A stretch of 64,000 bases of DNA, from NCBI GenBank assembly GCA_004556155.1, contig SFIM01000011.1:1-64000 (forward strand), written 5' to 3'. The notes beneath the pieces are model-generated. The model did not search any database and was not told the DNA's origin. It saw only the letters and a program-made list of their open reading frames with translations. Shown in pieces: positions 1 to 7,800 of the stretch; positions within the stretch are counted from its first letter, which is position 1; every line of letters begins with the position of its first letter. Both the position numbers and the translations under genes were made by a program. The stretch is from Clostridiales bacterium (lineage in GTDB: Bacteria > Bacillota > Clostridia > Christensenellales > Aristaeellaceae).

Positions 1-103
1 TGCCAACAACTCCACCAACGTGGACGCTGTGACCGGCGCGACCAAGACGAGCGAAGCCTTCATCGCCGCCGTCAACGACGCCCTGGCCAAGGCTGGCAAG
101 TAA
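1..103 (+). CDS. C-terminal end of an FMN-binding domain protein (5' partial)
   Basis: The reading frame that begins at base 2 is open and ends with TAA at 101-103, giving 33 residues of a protein whose start lies outside the window. The segment VDAVTGATKTSEAF matches the end of the small FMN-binding domain (FMN_bind family), where the T/S-G-A-T motif carries the covalently or tightly held flavin phosphate. Such domains occur in secreted or membrane electron-transfer proteins of Clostridia, often in tandem copies behind a signal peptide. Only the motif and the C-terminal helix are visible, so the whole architecture is unknown. A strong terminator follows directly, so this is the last gene of its transcript. 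Confidence 0.7.
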   Translation, partial: ANNSTNVDAVTGATKTSEAFIAAVNDALAKAGK

Positions 104-128
104 TTTCATCAACCATCAGGCACAACAG

Positions 129-163
129 CGCCCCGAATGGCTTCGGCCGTCCGGGGCGTTTTG
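129..163 (+). terminator. Rho-independent terminator after the FMN-binding gene
   Basis: A stem CGCCCCG/CGGGGCG continues inward through ATGGC/GCCGT and is capped by a TTCG tetraloop. A short T run (TTTT) follows at 159-162. Confidence 0.85.
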
Positions 164-292
164 GCATCTAAAAGGCTTGACCAGGAGCAACAACAGAAAA
201 TACGGATTTTTAACGATATCAGACTGCGCAGAAGGCAAATTCATAAGTAAATCCGCACATAAATACGAACGAAAATCTTTTCGATAAAGGTA

Positions 293-321
293 TTGTTTGT
301 GTTTTGAAAACGTGCTATAAT
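293..321 (+). promoter_or_regulatory. Sigma-A promoter of the secreted hydrolase
   Basis: TTGTTT at 293-298 and TATAAT at 316-321 are separated by 17 bp. A small hairpin GCGCgaaaGCGC lies in the leader and AGGAGG is at 351-356. Confidence 0.75.
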
Positions 322-365
322 ACCTTCTGCGCGAAAGCGCAATAACTGACAGGAGGCGTATTCCT

Positions 366-1238
366 ATGCGCAAGTTTCTGTCTCTGCTCCTGGCGCTGGC
401 TATGATCATCGCGTGCTGCTCCTTCGCCGCGGCTGAAGCCGCCGAAAAGGCCTATACCGAGCAGGATATCACCATCGATGCCGGCGGCCATCAGATCCCC
501 GCGACCCTGACCCTGCCCGTGGGCGCCGAGGGCGAAAGGTTCCCCGCCGTCATCATGCTGCATGGCAACGGCTCCACCCGCCACGAGGCTGGCAATGCCT
601 ATGACTACGCCGCCCCCGAAATGGCCAAGGCTGGCATCGCCACCATCCGCTTTGATTACATCGGCAATGGCGACAGCACCAGCGACTACATCGACTTCAC
701 CTATGACAAGGGCGTCGAGGACGCGATGAAGTGCTATGAATACCTGGCCACGCTGGGCGTTATCGATATGGATCATGTGGGCATCATGGGCTGGAGCCAG
801 GGCGGCCGCCTTGCGCTGCTGACCGCTGCCCGCAACGATGTGTTCACCACCGTGCTGACCTGGGCTGGCGCTTACGACCAGAAGGGCGGCGAGCAGAAGC
901 AGTATGAAATCGCCAAGAAGGATGGCTACTACGAGGTAATCTACGATTGGCGCGCGCCGCTGAAGCAGTCTCCCGCCTACTATGAGTGCGCCATGGCCAT
1001 CGACTATGCGGCTGAGGTTGCCAACATCAAGGCGCCCATCCTGGCCATCAACGGCAAGGAGGACACCACGGTGCTGCCCGAGACCGCGCAAAAGATTGTC
1101 GATGCTTCCACCAATCCGGATTCCAGGGTGCTGCTGCTGGACGGCGCGGATCATACCTTCTGCGTGTTCTCCGGCGACGATACCGTGCTCAAGACCATGG
1201 TGCAGGATACCATCGACTGGTTCAATAAGACCCTGTAA
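366..1238 (+). CDS. Secreted alpha/beta hydrolase (serine esterase-like)
   Basis: This 290-residue protein starts with a typical signal peptide (residues 1-23, ending FAAAEA) and then shows a complete alpha/beta-hydrolase fold. The nucleophile elbow is GWSQGG near residue 145, the acid is probably the Asp in GKEDTTV near residue 235, and the base is the His in GADHTF near residue 262. HGNG near residue 67 would form the oxyanion hole. The family hydrolyses esters, amides or thioesters; the substrate cannot be told from sequence. The gene has its own promoter, an AGGAGG 9 bp before ATG, and a terminator, so it is monocistronic. The signal peptide closely resembles those of the solute-binding proteins elsewhere in the window. 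Confidence 0.85.
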   Translation: MRKFLSLLLALAMIIACCSFAAAEAAEKAYTEQDITIDAGGHQIPATLTLPVGAEGERFPAVIMLHGNGSTRHEAGNAYDYAAPEMAKAGIATIRFDYIGNGDSTSDYIDFTYDKGVEDAMKCYEYLATLGVIDMDHVGIMGWSQGGRLALLTAARNDVFTTVLTWAGAYDQKGGEQKQYEIAKKDGYYEVIYDWRAPLKQSPAYYECAMAIDYAAEVANIKAPILAINGKEDTTVLPETAQKIVDASTNPDSRVLLLDGADHTFCVFSGDDTVLKTMVQDTIDWFNKTL

Positions 1239-1256
1239 GCGATTGTACGAGGGCTG

Positions 1257-1299
1257 AAAAACCCCCTTTCAGAGCCGCCTGGCTCCGGAAGGGGGTTTT
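1257..1299. terminator. Bidirectional terminator between convergent genes
   Basis: AAAACCCCCTTTC pairs with GAAGGGGGTTTTC around an inner GAGCC/GGCTC stem. An A tract precedes it and a T tract follows, so it can end both the hydrolase transcript (+) and the LTA-synthase-like transcript (-). Confidence 0.85.
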
Positions 1300-1347
1300 C
1301 ATAAGCGCTTTTAGCGATGCAGCCCGCCTGGGCTCGTGCGGCGATTG

Positions 1348-3357
1348 CTATTGCTCCTCCTCGCAAATGACGGCGTTGGAGGTGCTTAGCACCGTCGCAT
1401 CCACGGATAGCTGAGATACCTCGATTTGATCGCCCACATGGATGGAGGTCAGCAGCGTGGGCGTGGCCACCAGCGTTTCGCTGTCCACATAGGTGGTGGA
1501 AAGGGCATGGCCGTCGGCGTAAATCACGCTATAGCGCGTGAAGTTTTCCCCCTTGACCACCAGGCGCTTGCCGTCAAAGTTGGCACGCTCCACAGCAATA
1601 TCCTTCACGCCCATGCGCATATTGACGCGTGGATAGGGCGCCTGCCCCTCGTAGAGCAGCTTGTCGCCGTAGAGCATATCATATTCCAGCACGGACAGGC
1701 CGGAGAGATAATCCGCCTCGCTGCGGCAGCGCTGATGATAGCTGGGCAGCACGCCGCCGCTGATGCCGTAGCGCTCCAGCGTGCAGGCGGTCAGCTGATA
1801 GGAATGCAGATCCTGATCGACCTTGGGCAGGCTGTCGTCGTTCGTCCAGATCACATATTCGGTGGCCAGCATGGTGCCTGCGCGCAGATCGTCCGCGTCA
1901 AAGGCCAGGGCAGGCAGATGATCGCCGTAGATCACCAGCACCACAGGCTCGGGATACTCGCGCAGCGCGTCCAGCAGCTCGCCCAGAAATTCATCGGTTT
2001 CGTGCAGCTGATTGATGTAGTATTCAAACTCGTTTTTCAGGCTTGGGTTATCCTCCAGCCCCGTGCTGGTGATCGGGTAGGGCGTTTGCGGCGGATTGCT
2101 GCTGTACTTGCCGTGCCCTTGCACCGAAACGGCAAATACCAGATCGCGCTCCTCTCCGCTGCGCAGCGCGTCCAGAATGCAGCCCGTCAGCACCTTGTCG
2201 CGGCACCAGCCCAGGCTGTTGGTGGTGTAGTTGGTCATGTATTCCAAGCTGGTAAAGGTATCAAAGCCCAGCATGGCGTACACCTGATTGCGCTCATAGA
2301 AGGTGGCGATATGGTTGTGGATGGCGTGGGCGGTATAGCCCATATTGCGCAGATCGTAGGCAATCGTTTCGCAGGTTTCGGATTTCAGGATGGTGCTGTA
2401 TGGATACTCGCCCGTGCCGAAATCGCCCAGGTTCATGCCCGTGATCACTTCAAATTCCACATTGGCCGTGCCGCCGCCAATCATGGGCACATGCAGAAGG
2501 CCGGTGGAGCATTCTTCCTTCAGGCGGGTAAAGACGGGCACGGGGTTTTCCGAGCAGGTGACGCTGGTGATGTTGGCGGGATCCAGAAAGGACTCCAGCT
2601 GCAAAAATACGAAGTTGGGCAGCTTCTCTGTGGCGGCGGCGGGCTGTGCATCTCCGCCCACATCGGCCAGGATGCCGTCGATCACGTTTTCATCGTAGGT
2701 TTCGGGTCGGCGGATGCCACGATCCACTACGCTGCGGCAAAAGCTGTAGGCAAAGCCCGAGCGGTTGTAGCCCGCCACGGGATCGGTATAATCACGGTTG
2801 TTCAGGGCGTAGATGGGCGTGATCACCGCCGTCAGGCCGCACAGCGCGGCCAGCAGCAGCAGCGCCGGTCGGCGGGCAGGCTGCACCCTGGGCGTGCGGC
2901 GGAACAGAAGCACCATGCCCGTAATCAGCGCGGCCACGGCGAGGACGATCAGCGCAATCTGCCACCAGGTGACATAGGACTGCGTGATGGAGAAATTGCT
3001 TACGAAGATGACGAAATCATAGAAGTTCAGCGGGGTAATGCGCACCAGGCGGATGCAGCAATCCACAATGGACAACACCACCCAAATCGCGCTGATCAGG
3101 GTATAGGCGAACCTGCGCCGCTTTACCAGCAGAGCCAGCGACAGCGTGCAGGCAATCAGCAGCGTGTTGTACAAAAAGGCCAGCGGACGCGTAAAAACAT
3201 AGCCTGCGGCGGCGATGGGATTGTGGCGGCAAATGGCCTCGGTAACAAAGCTGAGAATCAGCGCCAGCAGCAGACACCGCAGCGCATCCCGCACGTCGGC
3301 GCGCGTCAGAAATGCGCGGGCACGCTCGCCGGGGCGCTTGGATTGAGGCTGAAGCAT
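1348..3357 (-). CDS. LTA synthase-family membrane sulfatase/phosphatase-fold protein
   Basis: The 669-residue product has about five N-terminal membrane helices (residues 25-190), then an extracytoplasmic alkaline-phosphatase-superfamily domain like LtaS. Expected metal and catalytic residues are visible: Glu in FLQLESF, the nucleophilic Thr in GGGTANVEFE (about residue 297), and Asp-His in IYGDHLPA. LtaS-type enzymes transfer glycerol phosphate from phosphatidylglycerol to a glycolipid or glycan outside the cell. A C-terminal segment after about residue 575 (VERANFDGKRLVVKGENF) resembles an IPT/TIG beta-sandwich and is unusual for LtaS. It lies 22 bp downstream of a lipid kinase, which in this pathway could recycle the diacylglycerol released by the reaction. 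GGAGG sits 8 bp before ATG. Confidence 0.8.
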   Translation of the reverse strand: MLQPQSKRPGERARAFLTRADVRDALRCLLLALILSFVTEAICRHNPIAAAGYVFTRPLAFLYNTLLIACTLSLALLVKRRRFAYTLISAIWVVLSIVDCCIRLVRITPLNFYDFVIFVSNFSITQSYVTWWQIALIVLAVAALITGMVLLFRRTPRVQPARRPALLLLAALCGLTAVITPIYALNNRDYTDPVAGYNRSGFAYSFCRSVVDRGIRRPETYDENVIDGILADVGGDAQPAAATEKLPNFVFLQLESFLDPANITSVTCSENPVPVFTRLKEECSTGLLHVPMIGGGTANVEFEVITGMNLGDFGTGEYPYSTILKSETCETIAYDLRNMGYTAHAIHNHIATFYERNQVYAMLGFDTFTSLEYMTNYTTNSLGWCRDKVLTGCILDALRSGEERDLVFAVSVQGHGKYSSNPPQTPYPITSTGLEDNPSLKNEFEYYINQLHETDEFLGELLDALREYPEPVVLVIYGDHLPALAFDADDLRAGTMLATEYVIWTNDDSLPKVDQDLHSYQLTACTLERYGISGGVLPSYHQRCRSEADYLSGLSVLEYDMLYGDKLLYEGQAPYPRVNMRMGVKDIAVERANFDGKRLVVKGENFTRYSVIYADGHALSTTYVDSETLVATPTLLTSIHVGDQIEVSQLSVDATVLSTSNAVICEEEQ

Positions 3358-3379
3358 GGGGAAACCTCCGGATAATAAA

Positions 3380-4273
3380 TCAATTCTTAGGCAGCATCAG
3401 GCGATAGGCCGATGGCATGTTTTCAAACACCACCGTCCGGCCTGCGTCCGCGCGTTCGCCATCCAGCGACCAGGGCATATCCTCGGGCATGTGGAACACC
3501 GCGCGGGATACGCTTTGGCACACAATCAGGGGATGATCATACTTGCCCCGTGCCAGGCACAAAAGTAGGGATACGGCTTGATAGATATGCTTGGGTTCGC
3601 GTACTAGCAGCAGCTCGTGCCGGCCGTCGTGCAAGGCGCTTTCATCCACGGGCAGGCGCAGCGCGCCGCCCAGCGAGCGGGTGTTACACACCGCGCCAAA
3701 GAGAAAGCTGCCGGTGATGGAGGTGTCGTCGCCTTCGATCTGCACCGGATAGGGGCGGATGCGGTTCAGCTCCCGCGCGCCGGTGAGAATATAGGCAAAA
3801 TGCCCCAGGCGGTTTTTCATCTTGCGACCGGTGATGTAGCTGGTGCGCGAAAACGCACCGAAGCACGCCACATACGAAAACACCTGGCCGTTGAAGCGGC
3901 CCGCGTCGATGGGCTGCGCACGGCCCGTCAGGCCGCACTGCGCCGCGTCCATTGCATTGCGGGGCAGACCCGCCGACAGCGCCAGATCGTTGGTGCTGCC
4001 CATGGGCACATAGCACAGCGGCGGCGGCGCGGATAGCTGCGTCAGCCCGCCCAGCGTTTCGGACAGCGTGCCGTCCCCGCCGATGCACAAAAGCATGTCG
4101 GCCTGCGCGCCCTCTTGCAGGGCAAAGCGCGCCGCATCGCCCGCGCCCTGCGTGTTGCGGATATCGCAATCCCAGCCTGCCTGTGTATAAAGCGCGGAAA
4201 CGCGCTGCTCATACACGCGACCTTTGCCTTTTCCAGCGGCTGGATTGACAATCATCAGCAGCTTTTTGCTCAT
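3380..4273 (-). CDS. Diacylglycerol/lipid kinase (DagK/YegS family)
   Basis: A 297-residue soluble kinase. The NPAAGKGKG motif near residue 10 and GGDGTL near residue 65 form the nucleotide-binding site of the DAGKc family, and YVPMGSTNDLA near residue 89 is the third conserved block. These enzymes phosphorylate diacylglycerol or related lipids at the membrane, sending DAG from lipoteichoic acid synthesis back to phospholipid. The gene is first in a two-gene operon with the LTA-synthase-like gene, which supports that role. ATG is preceded by GGAGGA, and a promoter lies 33 bp further upstream. Lipid specificity (DAG, sphingoid or undecaprenol) cannot be read from sequence. Confidence 0.85.
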   Translation of the reverse strand: MSKKLLMIVNPAAGKGKGRVYEQRVSALYTQAGWDCDIRNTQGAGDAARFALQEGAQADMLLCIGGDGTLSETLGGLTQLSAPPPLCYVPMGSTNDLALSAGLPRNAMDAAQCGLTGRAQPIDAGRFNGQVFSYVACFGAFSRTSYITGRKMKNRLGHFAYILTGARELNRIRPYPVQIEGDDTSITGSFLFGAVCNTRSLGGALRLPVDESALHDGRHELLLVREPKHIYQAVSLLLCLARGKYDHPLIVCQSVSRAVFHMPEDMPWSLDGERADAGRTVVFENMPSAYRLMLPKN

Positions 4274-4305
4274 GGTACTCCTCCGTAAGTGAAAAGTAGC
4301 ATGTA

Positions 4306-4334
4306 ATTATAACACTTTGTATTTAAATTGTCTA
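4306..4334 (-). promoter_or_regulatory. Promoter of the lipid kinase-LtaS operon
   Basis: Read on the minus strand, TAGACA (4329-4334) lies 17 bp before TATAAT (4306-4311). The -35 hexamer is within the first copy of the 20-bp tandem repeat. Confidence 0.7.
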
Positions 4335-4362
4335 TCCTGCGATTAAATTGTCTATCCTGCGA
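4323..4362. repeat. Perfect 20-bp tandem duplication between divergent promoters
   Basis: The unit TTAAATTGTCTATCCTGCGA occurs twice head to tail (4323-4342 and 4343-4362) with no mismatch. It carries the -35 element of the leftward promoter and ends 14 bp before the -35 of the rightward T-box promoter. Confidence 0.9.
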
Positions 4363-4375
4363 GTGCAAACCATGC

Positions 4376-4404
4376 TTGACAGACGCGAGGCCAGGTGCTA
4401 TACT
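4376..4404 (+). promoter_or_regulatory. Promoter of the isoleucine T-box/brnQ transcript
   Basis: TTGACA at 4376-4381, a 17-bp spacer and TATACT at 4399-4404. Transcription should start near 4411. Confidence 0.85.
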
Positions 4405-4410
4405 GCCTAT

Positions 4411-4692
4411 CGACAAGTGAACACAAAGGCGATGACGAAGACGGATTTGACAGCTTTGTCCTACAGAGAGCCGGGGAGGGTGGAAGCCCGGCGGGCAGCG
4501 TCAGGGAATCCTATCACTTCCGAGCTGAAATCCCCAAAGCGGCGCGAGTAGGGATTTCCGTGAAGGCTACGTTAGTGCATAGGGCTTGTTGGAGCCTGAA
4601 AGCGGCAGAATTTATTTTCTGCAATTTGAGTGGTACCGCGGGAATTGCGTTTGCAAGGCTCGTCTCAAAGCAATTTGAGACGGGTCTTTTAT
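4411..4692 (+). promoter_or_regulatory. T-box riboswitch, isoleucine specifier (ATC)
   Basis: A T-box leader of about 280 nt. The 5' part has the stem I landmarks GATGACGAAGACGG and AGAGAG. The specifier loop reads ATC (4513-4515) directly before ACTTCCGAGCTG, giving isoleucine; the Trp leader in this window aligns at the same place (TGG-AC-TTTCGAG). The T-box proper, TGGTACCGCGG, is at 4631-4641. The terminator CGTCTCAAA-gcaa-TTTGAGACG (4661-4682) is followed by TTTT. Uncharged tRNA-Ile should pair with ATC and with the T-box bulge, stabilise the antiterminator and turn on the transporter. This fits the downstream branched-chain amino acid permease. Confidence 0.92.
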
Positions 4693-4721
4693 TATTGCAA
4701 AAACAAAGGAGAAGAAACAAG

Positions 4722-6038
4722 ATGAAACTGGGCAAGAGAAACAAGGTGCTGGTAAGCTTTATGCTGTTCTCCCTGTTCTTTGGGGCGGGAAATCTGATCT
4801 TTCCGCCCTTCCTGGGGCAAAATGCGGGCAGCGCGACGCTGCCGGCCATGCTGGGGTTTTTGCTCACAGCCGTGGTGCTGCCGGTGCTGGGGGTGATTGT
4901 GGTGGCGCGCTTTGACGGGCTGGATCGCCTGGCTCAGCAGGTAGGGCCGCGCTTTGCGCTGGTATTTACGCTGCTGATTTACCTGTCCATCGGGCCGGGA
5001 CTGGGCATTCCGCGCGCGGCCTCCGTGCCCTTTGAGATGGCCGTGGCTCCCTACCTTCCCGAGGATGCAAACGCCACGCTGTGGATGGTGGTGTATTCGC
5101 TGCTGTTCTTCCTGGTGGCGCTGTGGCTATGCCTGACGCCGGGCAAGCTGGTTAGCCGCATCGGCCATGTGCTGACGCCAAGCCTGCTGGCGTTGCTGGT
5201 GTTCCTGTTTATCAGCTTTCTGGCGCGTGGGCAGGTGGAGGTTGCCGCTCCGCAATCGGCCTATCAGACTGCACCCTTCCTGAAGGGTTTTGCCGAGGGC
5301 TATCAGACCATGGATACCATCGCAGCGCTGAACTTCGGCCTGGTCATTTCTACCACGCTGGGCGGCTTCGGGCTGCGTGAAAAGCGCGATCGCCTGCGCT
5401 ATACCCGCCTGGCTGGGCTGCTGGCAGGCGCGATCCTGGCGCTGGTGTATATGATGCTGACCTATATGGGTATGTGCAGCAGCGGCGTTTATCCCATCCA
5501 GGAGAACGGCGCATGGACGCTGCGGTGCATCGTGCATCAGCTGTTTGGCGAGCCGGGCGAGGTACTGCTGGCCGTCATCTTTACCCTGGCCTGCCTGACC
5601 ACGTGCGTGGGGCTCATCAATTCCATCTCGCAGTTTTTCTCCACTCTGTTCAAAAAGGTTTCCTATCGTGTCTGGGTGTTTGCAATTACGGGCGTATCCT
5701 TCCTGACCTGCAACCTGGGGCTCAATGCCATCCTGAGCATCTCCGTGCCCATCCTCAACGCCATCTATCCTGTTGCCATCGTGCTGATTCTGATGGGTCT
5801 GAGCCATGGGTTTTGGCAGCGCAATGCCTATGCGTATCCGCTGACCGCCGCCTGCACGGCCTGCGTCAGCGTACTTTACGCTCTGGACGCCGCCGGGCTT
5901 TCGCTCAGCTTTGTCAGTGCGGCGCTCAAACGGCTGCCGTTGTACGAGCTGGGCTTTGGCTGGGTCAGCGTAGCGGCGCTGGCGCTGGCGGTCAGCTTTG
6001 CACTTTGTGCGCTCAAGCGCGACAAAAAGACGGCCTGA
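4722..6038 (+). CDS. brnQ: Branched-chain amino acid:cation symporter, BrnQ/LIVCS family
   Basis: The 438-residue protein is almost entirely membrane helices (about 12). It opens with the family hallmark FSLFFGAGNLIFPPFLGQNAG near residue 15, and later shows GFGLREKRDR and SISQFFSTLF segments typical of LIVCS carriers. The family imports leucine, isoleucine and valine with Na+ or H+. The start was set at ATG 4722, after AAAGGAG and downstream of the T-box terminator; the frame is open further upstream but that part is the riboswitch. Control by an isoleucine-reading T-box supports isoleucine uptake. An M18 aminopeptidase with its own promoter follows. Confidence 0.93.
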   Translation: MKLGKRNKVLVSFMLFSLFFGAGNLIFPPFLGQNAGSATLPAMLGFLLTAVVLPVLGVIVVARFDGLDRLAQQVGPRFALVFTLLIYLSIGPGLGIPRAASVPFEMAVAPYLPEDANATLWMVVYSLLFFLVALWLCLTPGKLVSRIGHVLTPSLLALLVFLFISFLARGQVEVAAPQSAYQTAPFLKGFAEGYQTMDTIAALNFGLVISTTLGGFGLREKRDRLRYTRLAGLLAGAILALVYMMLTYMGMCSSGVYPIQENGAWTLRCIVHQLFGEPGEVLLAVIFTLACLTTCVGLINSISQFFSTLFKKVSYRVWVFAITGVSFLTCNLGLNAILSISVPILNAIYPVAIVLILMGLSHGFWQRNAYAYPLTAACTACVSVLYALDAAGLSLSFVSAALKRLPLYELGFGWVSVAALALAVSFALCALKRDKKTA

Positions 6039-6074
6039 CCGCCTGTACTTGCCCTGTATACGGCAGCACATTGC

Positions 6075-6103
6075 TTGTTTTTCGCTGCGCCGCATGGTAT
6101 AAT
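6075..6103 (+). promoter_or_regulatory. Promoter of the M18 aminopeptidase
   Basis: TTGTTT (6075-6080), 17 bp, TATAAT (6098-6103); the gene starts 39 bp downstream after TAGGAGG. Confidence 0.75.
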
Positions 6104-6141
6104 ATGTATGGATCCTGATAAAAATTAGGAGGCAAAAGCTT

Positions 6142-7527
6142 ATGGAACGTCCCAATGCCTGGAAGAATTATGACGATGAAGCGCTGGCTATGCTGGAAGC
6201 TGTCAGCGTTCGTTACCGCGATTTTCTGGATCACGGCAAAACCGAGCGCGAATGCGTGACCGAAACGGTCGCCGCCGCGCAGAAGGCTGGCTATGTTGAT
6301 CTGGAGCAGGCCATCGCGCAGCAGCGCGCCCTTAAACCCGGCGACAAGGTATATGTCAATTGCATGGGCAAGGCCGTGATGCTGTTCCACCTGGGCGAGG
6401 AGCCGCTGGAAAAGGGCGTCAATATCGTGGGCGCGCACATCGATTCTCCGCGCATCGATATCAAGCAGAACCCCTTCTACGAGGCTGACGATATCGCCTA
6501 TGCCGATACGCACTATTACGGCGGCATCAAAAAGTATCAGTGGGTCGCCCGCGCCATGGCGCTGCACGGCGTGGTGGCCAAGAAGGACGGCACGCTGGTC
6601 AATATCGTGGTGGGCGAGGATGAAAACGACCCGGTTGTGGGCATCTCGGATCTGCTGATCCACCTGTCTGCCGACCAGATGAGCAAGAAGGCCTCCGAGG
6701 TGGTCGGCGGCGAGGACCTGGATATCATCCTGTGCGGCCGTCCGCTGCAGGGCGAAGAGAAAGAGCCGGTCAAGGCGCTGCTGCTCAAACTCCTCAAGGA
6801 GCGCTATGACATCGAAGAAAACGACATGCTCTCCGCCGAGATTGAGGCTGTGCCTGCGGGCAAAACGCGCGATTTCGGCCTGGATCGCAGCATGCTGCTG
6901 GGCTATGGCCATGACGACCGCGTGTGCGCCTATGCCTCGCTGGAAGCCATCCTGACCCTGCCCGCAGTGCCCAGGTATACCTGCTGCTGCCTGCTGGCCG
7001 ATAAGGAGGAAATTGGCAGCGTGGGCGCCACCGGCATGCGTGCGCACTACTTTGAAAACGCCATGGCCGAGCTGATCGCCCTGACCACGCCCGCATACAG
7101 CGAGCTGACGCTGCGCCGCGCCCTGCGCGCCTGCCGCATGCTCAGCTGCGATGTGAGCGCGGGCTTCGATCCGCTGTACGCCTCCGCCTTTGAAAAGAAA
7201 AACGCCGCCCTGATGGGTCATGGCGTGTGCTACAATAAGTTCACCGGCTCGCGCGGCAAGTCCGGATCCAACGACGCCAACGCCGAGTTCATCGGCCGCC
7301 TGCGCAAGATCATGGACGATAACAACGTCACCTGGCAGACGGCGGAGCTGGGCCGTGTGGACGTGGGCGGTGGCGGCACCATCGCCTATATCTGCGCGCT
7401 GTACGGCATGGAAGTGATCGACAGTGGCGTGCCGGTGCTGTCCATGCATGCCCCGCAGGAGATCATCAACAAGGCCGATCTGTTCGAGGCTGTCAAGGCC
7501 TATCGCGCCTTCATGATCGAGGGATAA
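6142..7527 (+). CDS. M18 family (aspartyl) aminopeptidase
   Basis: This 461-residue cytosolic metallopeptidase has the M18 metal ligands and catalytic context: GAHIDSPRIDIKQNP with YADTHYYGGI near residues 98-130, GYGHDDRVCAY near 255, DKEEIGSVGATG near 286, and SMHAPQEIINKAD near 435. M18 enzymes remove N-terminal Asp/Glu or other residues from peptides and form large dodecamers with two metals per subunit. The length agrees with bacterial ApeB/LAP4-type proteins. It is downstream of an amino acid permease but separately promoted, and upstream of a peptide ABC operon in convergent orientation, so a role in peptide nitrogen use is reasonable. The start follows TTAGGAGG. Confidence 0.93.
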   Translation: MERPNAWKNYDDEALAMLEAVSVRYRDFLDHGKTERECVTETVAAAQKAGYVDLEQAIAQQRALKPGDKVYVNCMGKAVMLFHLGEEPLEKGVNIVGAHIDSPRIDIKQNPFYEADDIAYADTHYYGGIKKYQWVARAMALHGVVAKKDGTLVNIVVGEDENDPVVGISDLLIHLSADQMSKKASEVVGGEDLDIILCGRPLQGEEKEPVKALLLKLLKERYDIEENDMLSAEIEAVPAGKTRDFGLDRSMLLGYGHDDRVCAYASLEAILTLPAVPRYTCCCLLADKEEIGSVGATGMRAHYFENAMAELIALTTPAYSELTLRRALRACRMLSCDVSAGFDPLYASAFEKKNAALMGHGVCYNKFTGSRGKSGSNDANAEFIGRLRKIMDDNNVTWQTAELGRVDVGGGGTIAYICALYGMEVIDSGVPVLSMHAPQEIINKADLFEAVKAYRAFMIEG

Positions 7528-7548
7528 AGCCTACATATTAAATTAAAG

Positions 7549-7752
7549 CCGATGAAAGTCAGCTAAAGCAGTCTTTCATCGGAAGCGTCATTTTCTTGTG
7601 AGCCAAGGGCTCACGGCCAGAAAATGACATAGGAAGCAGCCTGACGGCTGCTCCTCGCGCCGTACATGCCGCCGCTGCGGATTACCAAAGAAGGAGCTGC
7701 GCCCCTTCTTTACTTCTCGGCTAAGTTAGCCTTGCTTTTTGACAAGCAACAG
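7549..7752. other. Array of four strong stem-loops, no gene
   Basis: This gap holds four perfect hairpins in a row: CCGATGAAAG/CTTTCATCGG (7549-7582); GTCATTTTCT/AGAAAATGAC (7587-7628) enclosing GTGAGCC-aag-GGCTCAC; GCAGCC/GGCTGC near 7635-7650; and AAAGAAGG/CCTTCTTT near 7687-7712. None has a T tract directly after it. I see no coding frame with a ribosome site. The region could be a structured RNA, a small mobile-repeat remnant or mRNA 3'-end protection. Confidence 0.6.
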
Positions 7753-7795
7753 CCTCCCCGCCTACTTGGATAAGCAGACGGGGAGGTTTATTGTT
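7753..7795 (+). terminator. Stem-loop terminator between convergent operons
   Basis: CCTCCCCG (7753-7760) pairs with CGGGGAGG (7779-7786), followed by TTTATTGTTG on the plus strand. It probably closes the M18 transcript and may also buffer the opposing oligopeptide operon. Confidence 0.65.
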
Positions 7796-7800
7796 GTGCC

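Noticed and set aside
4323..4362. CRISPR-like repeat
   Set aside because: Two directly adjacent copies without spacers; no cas genes in the window.
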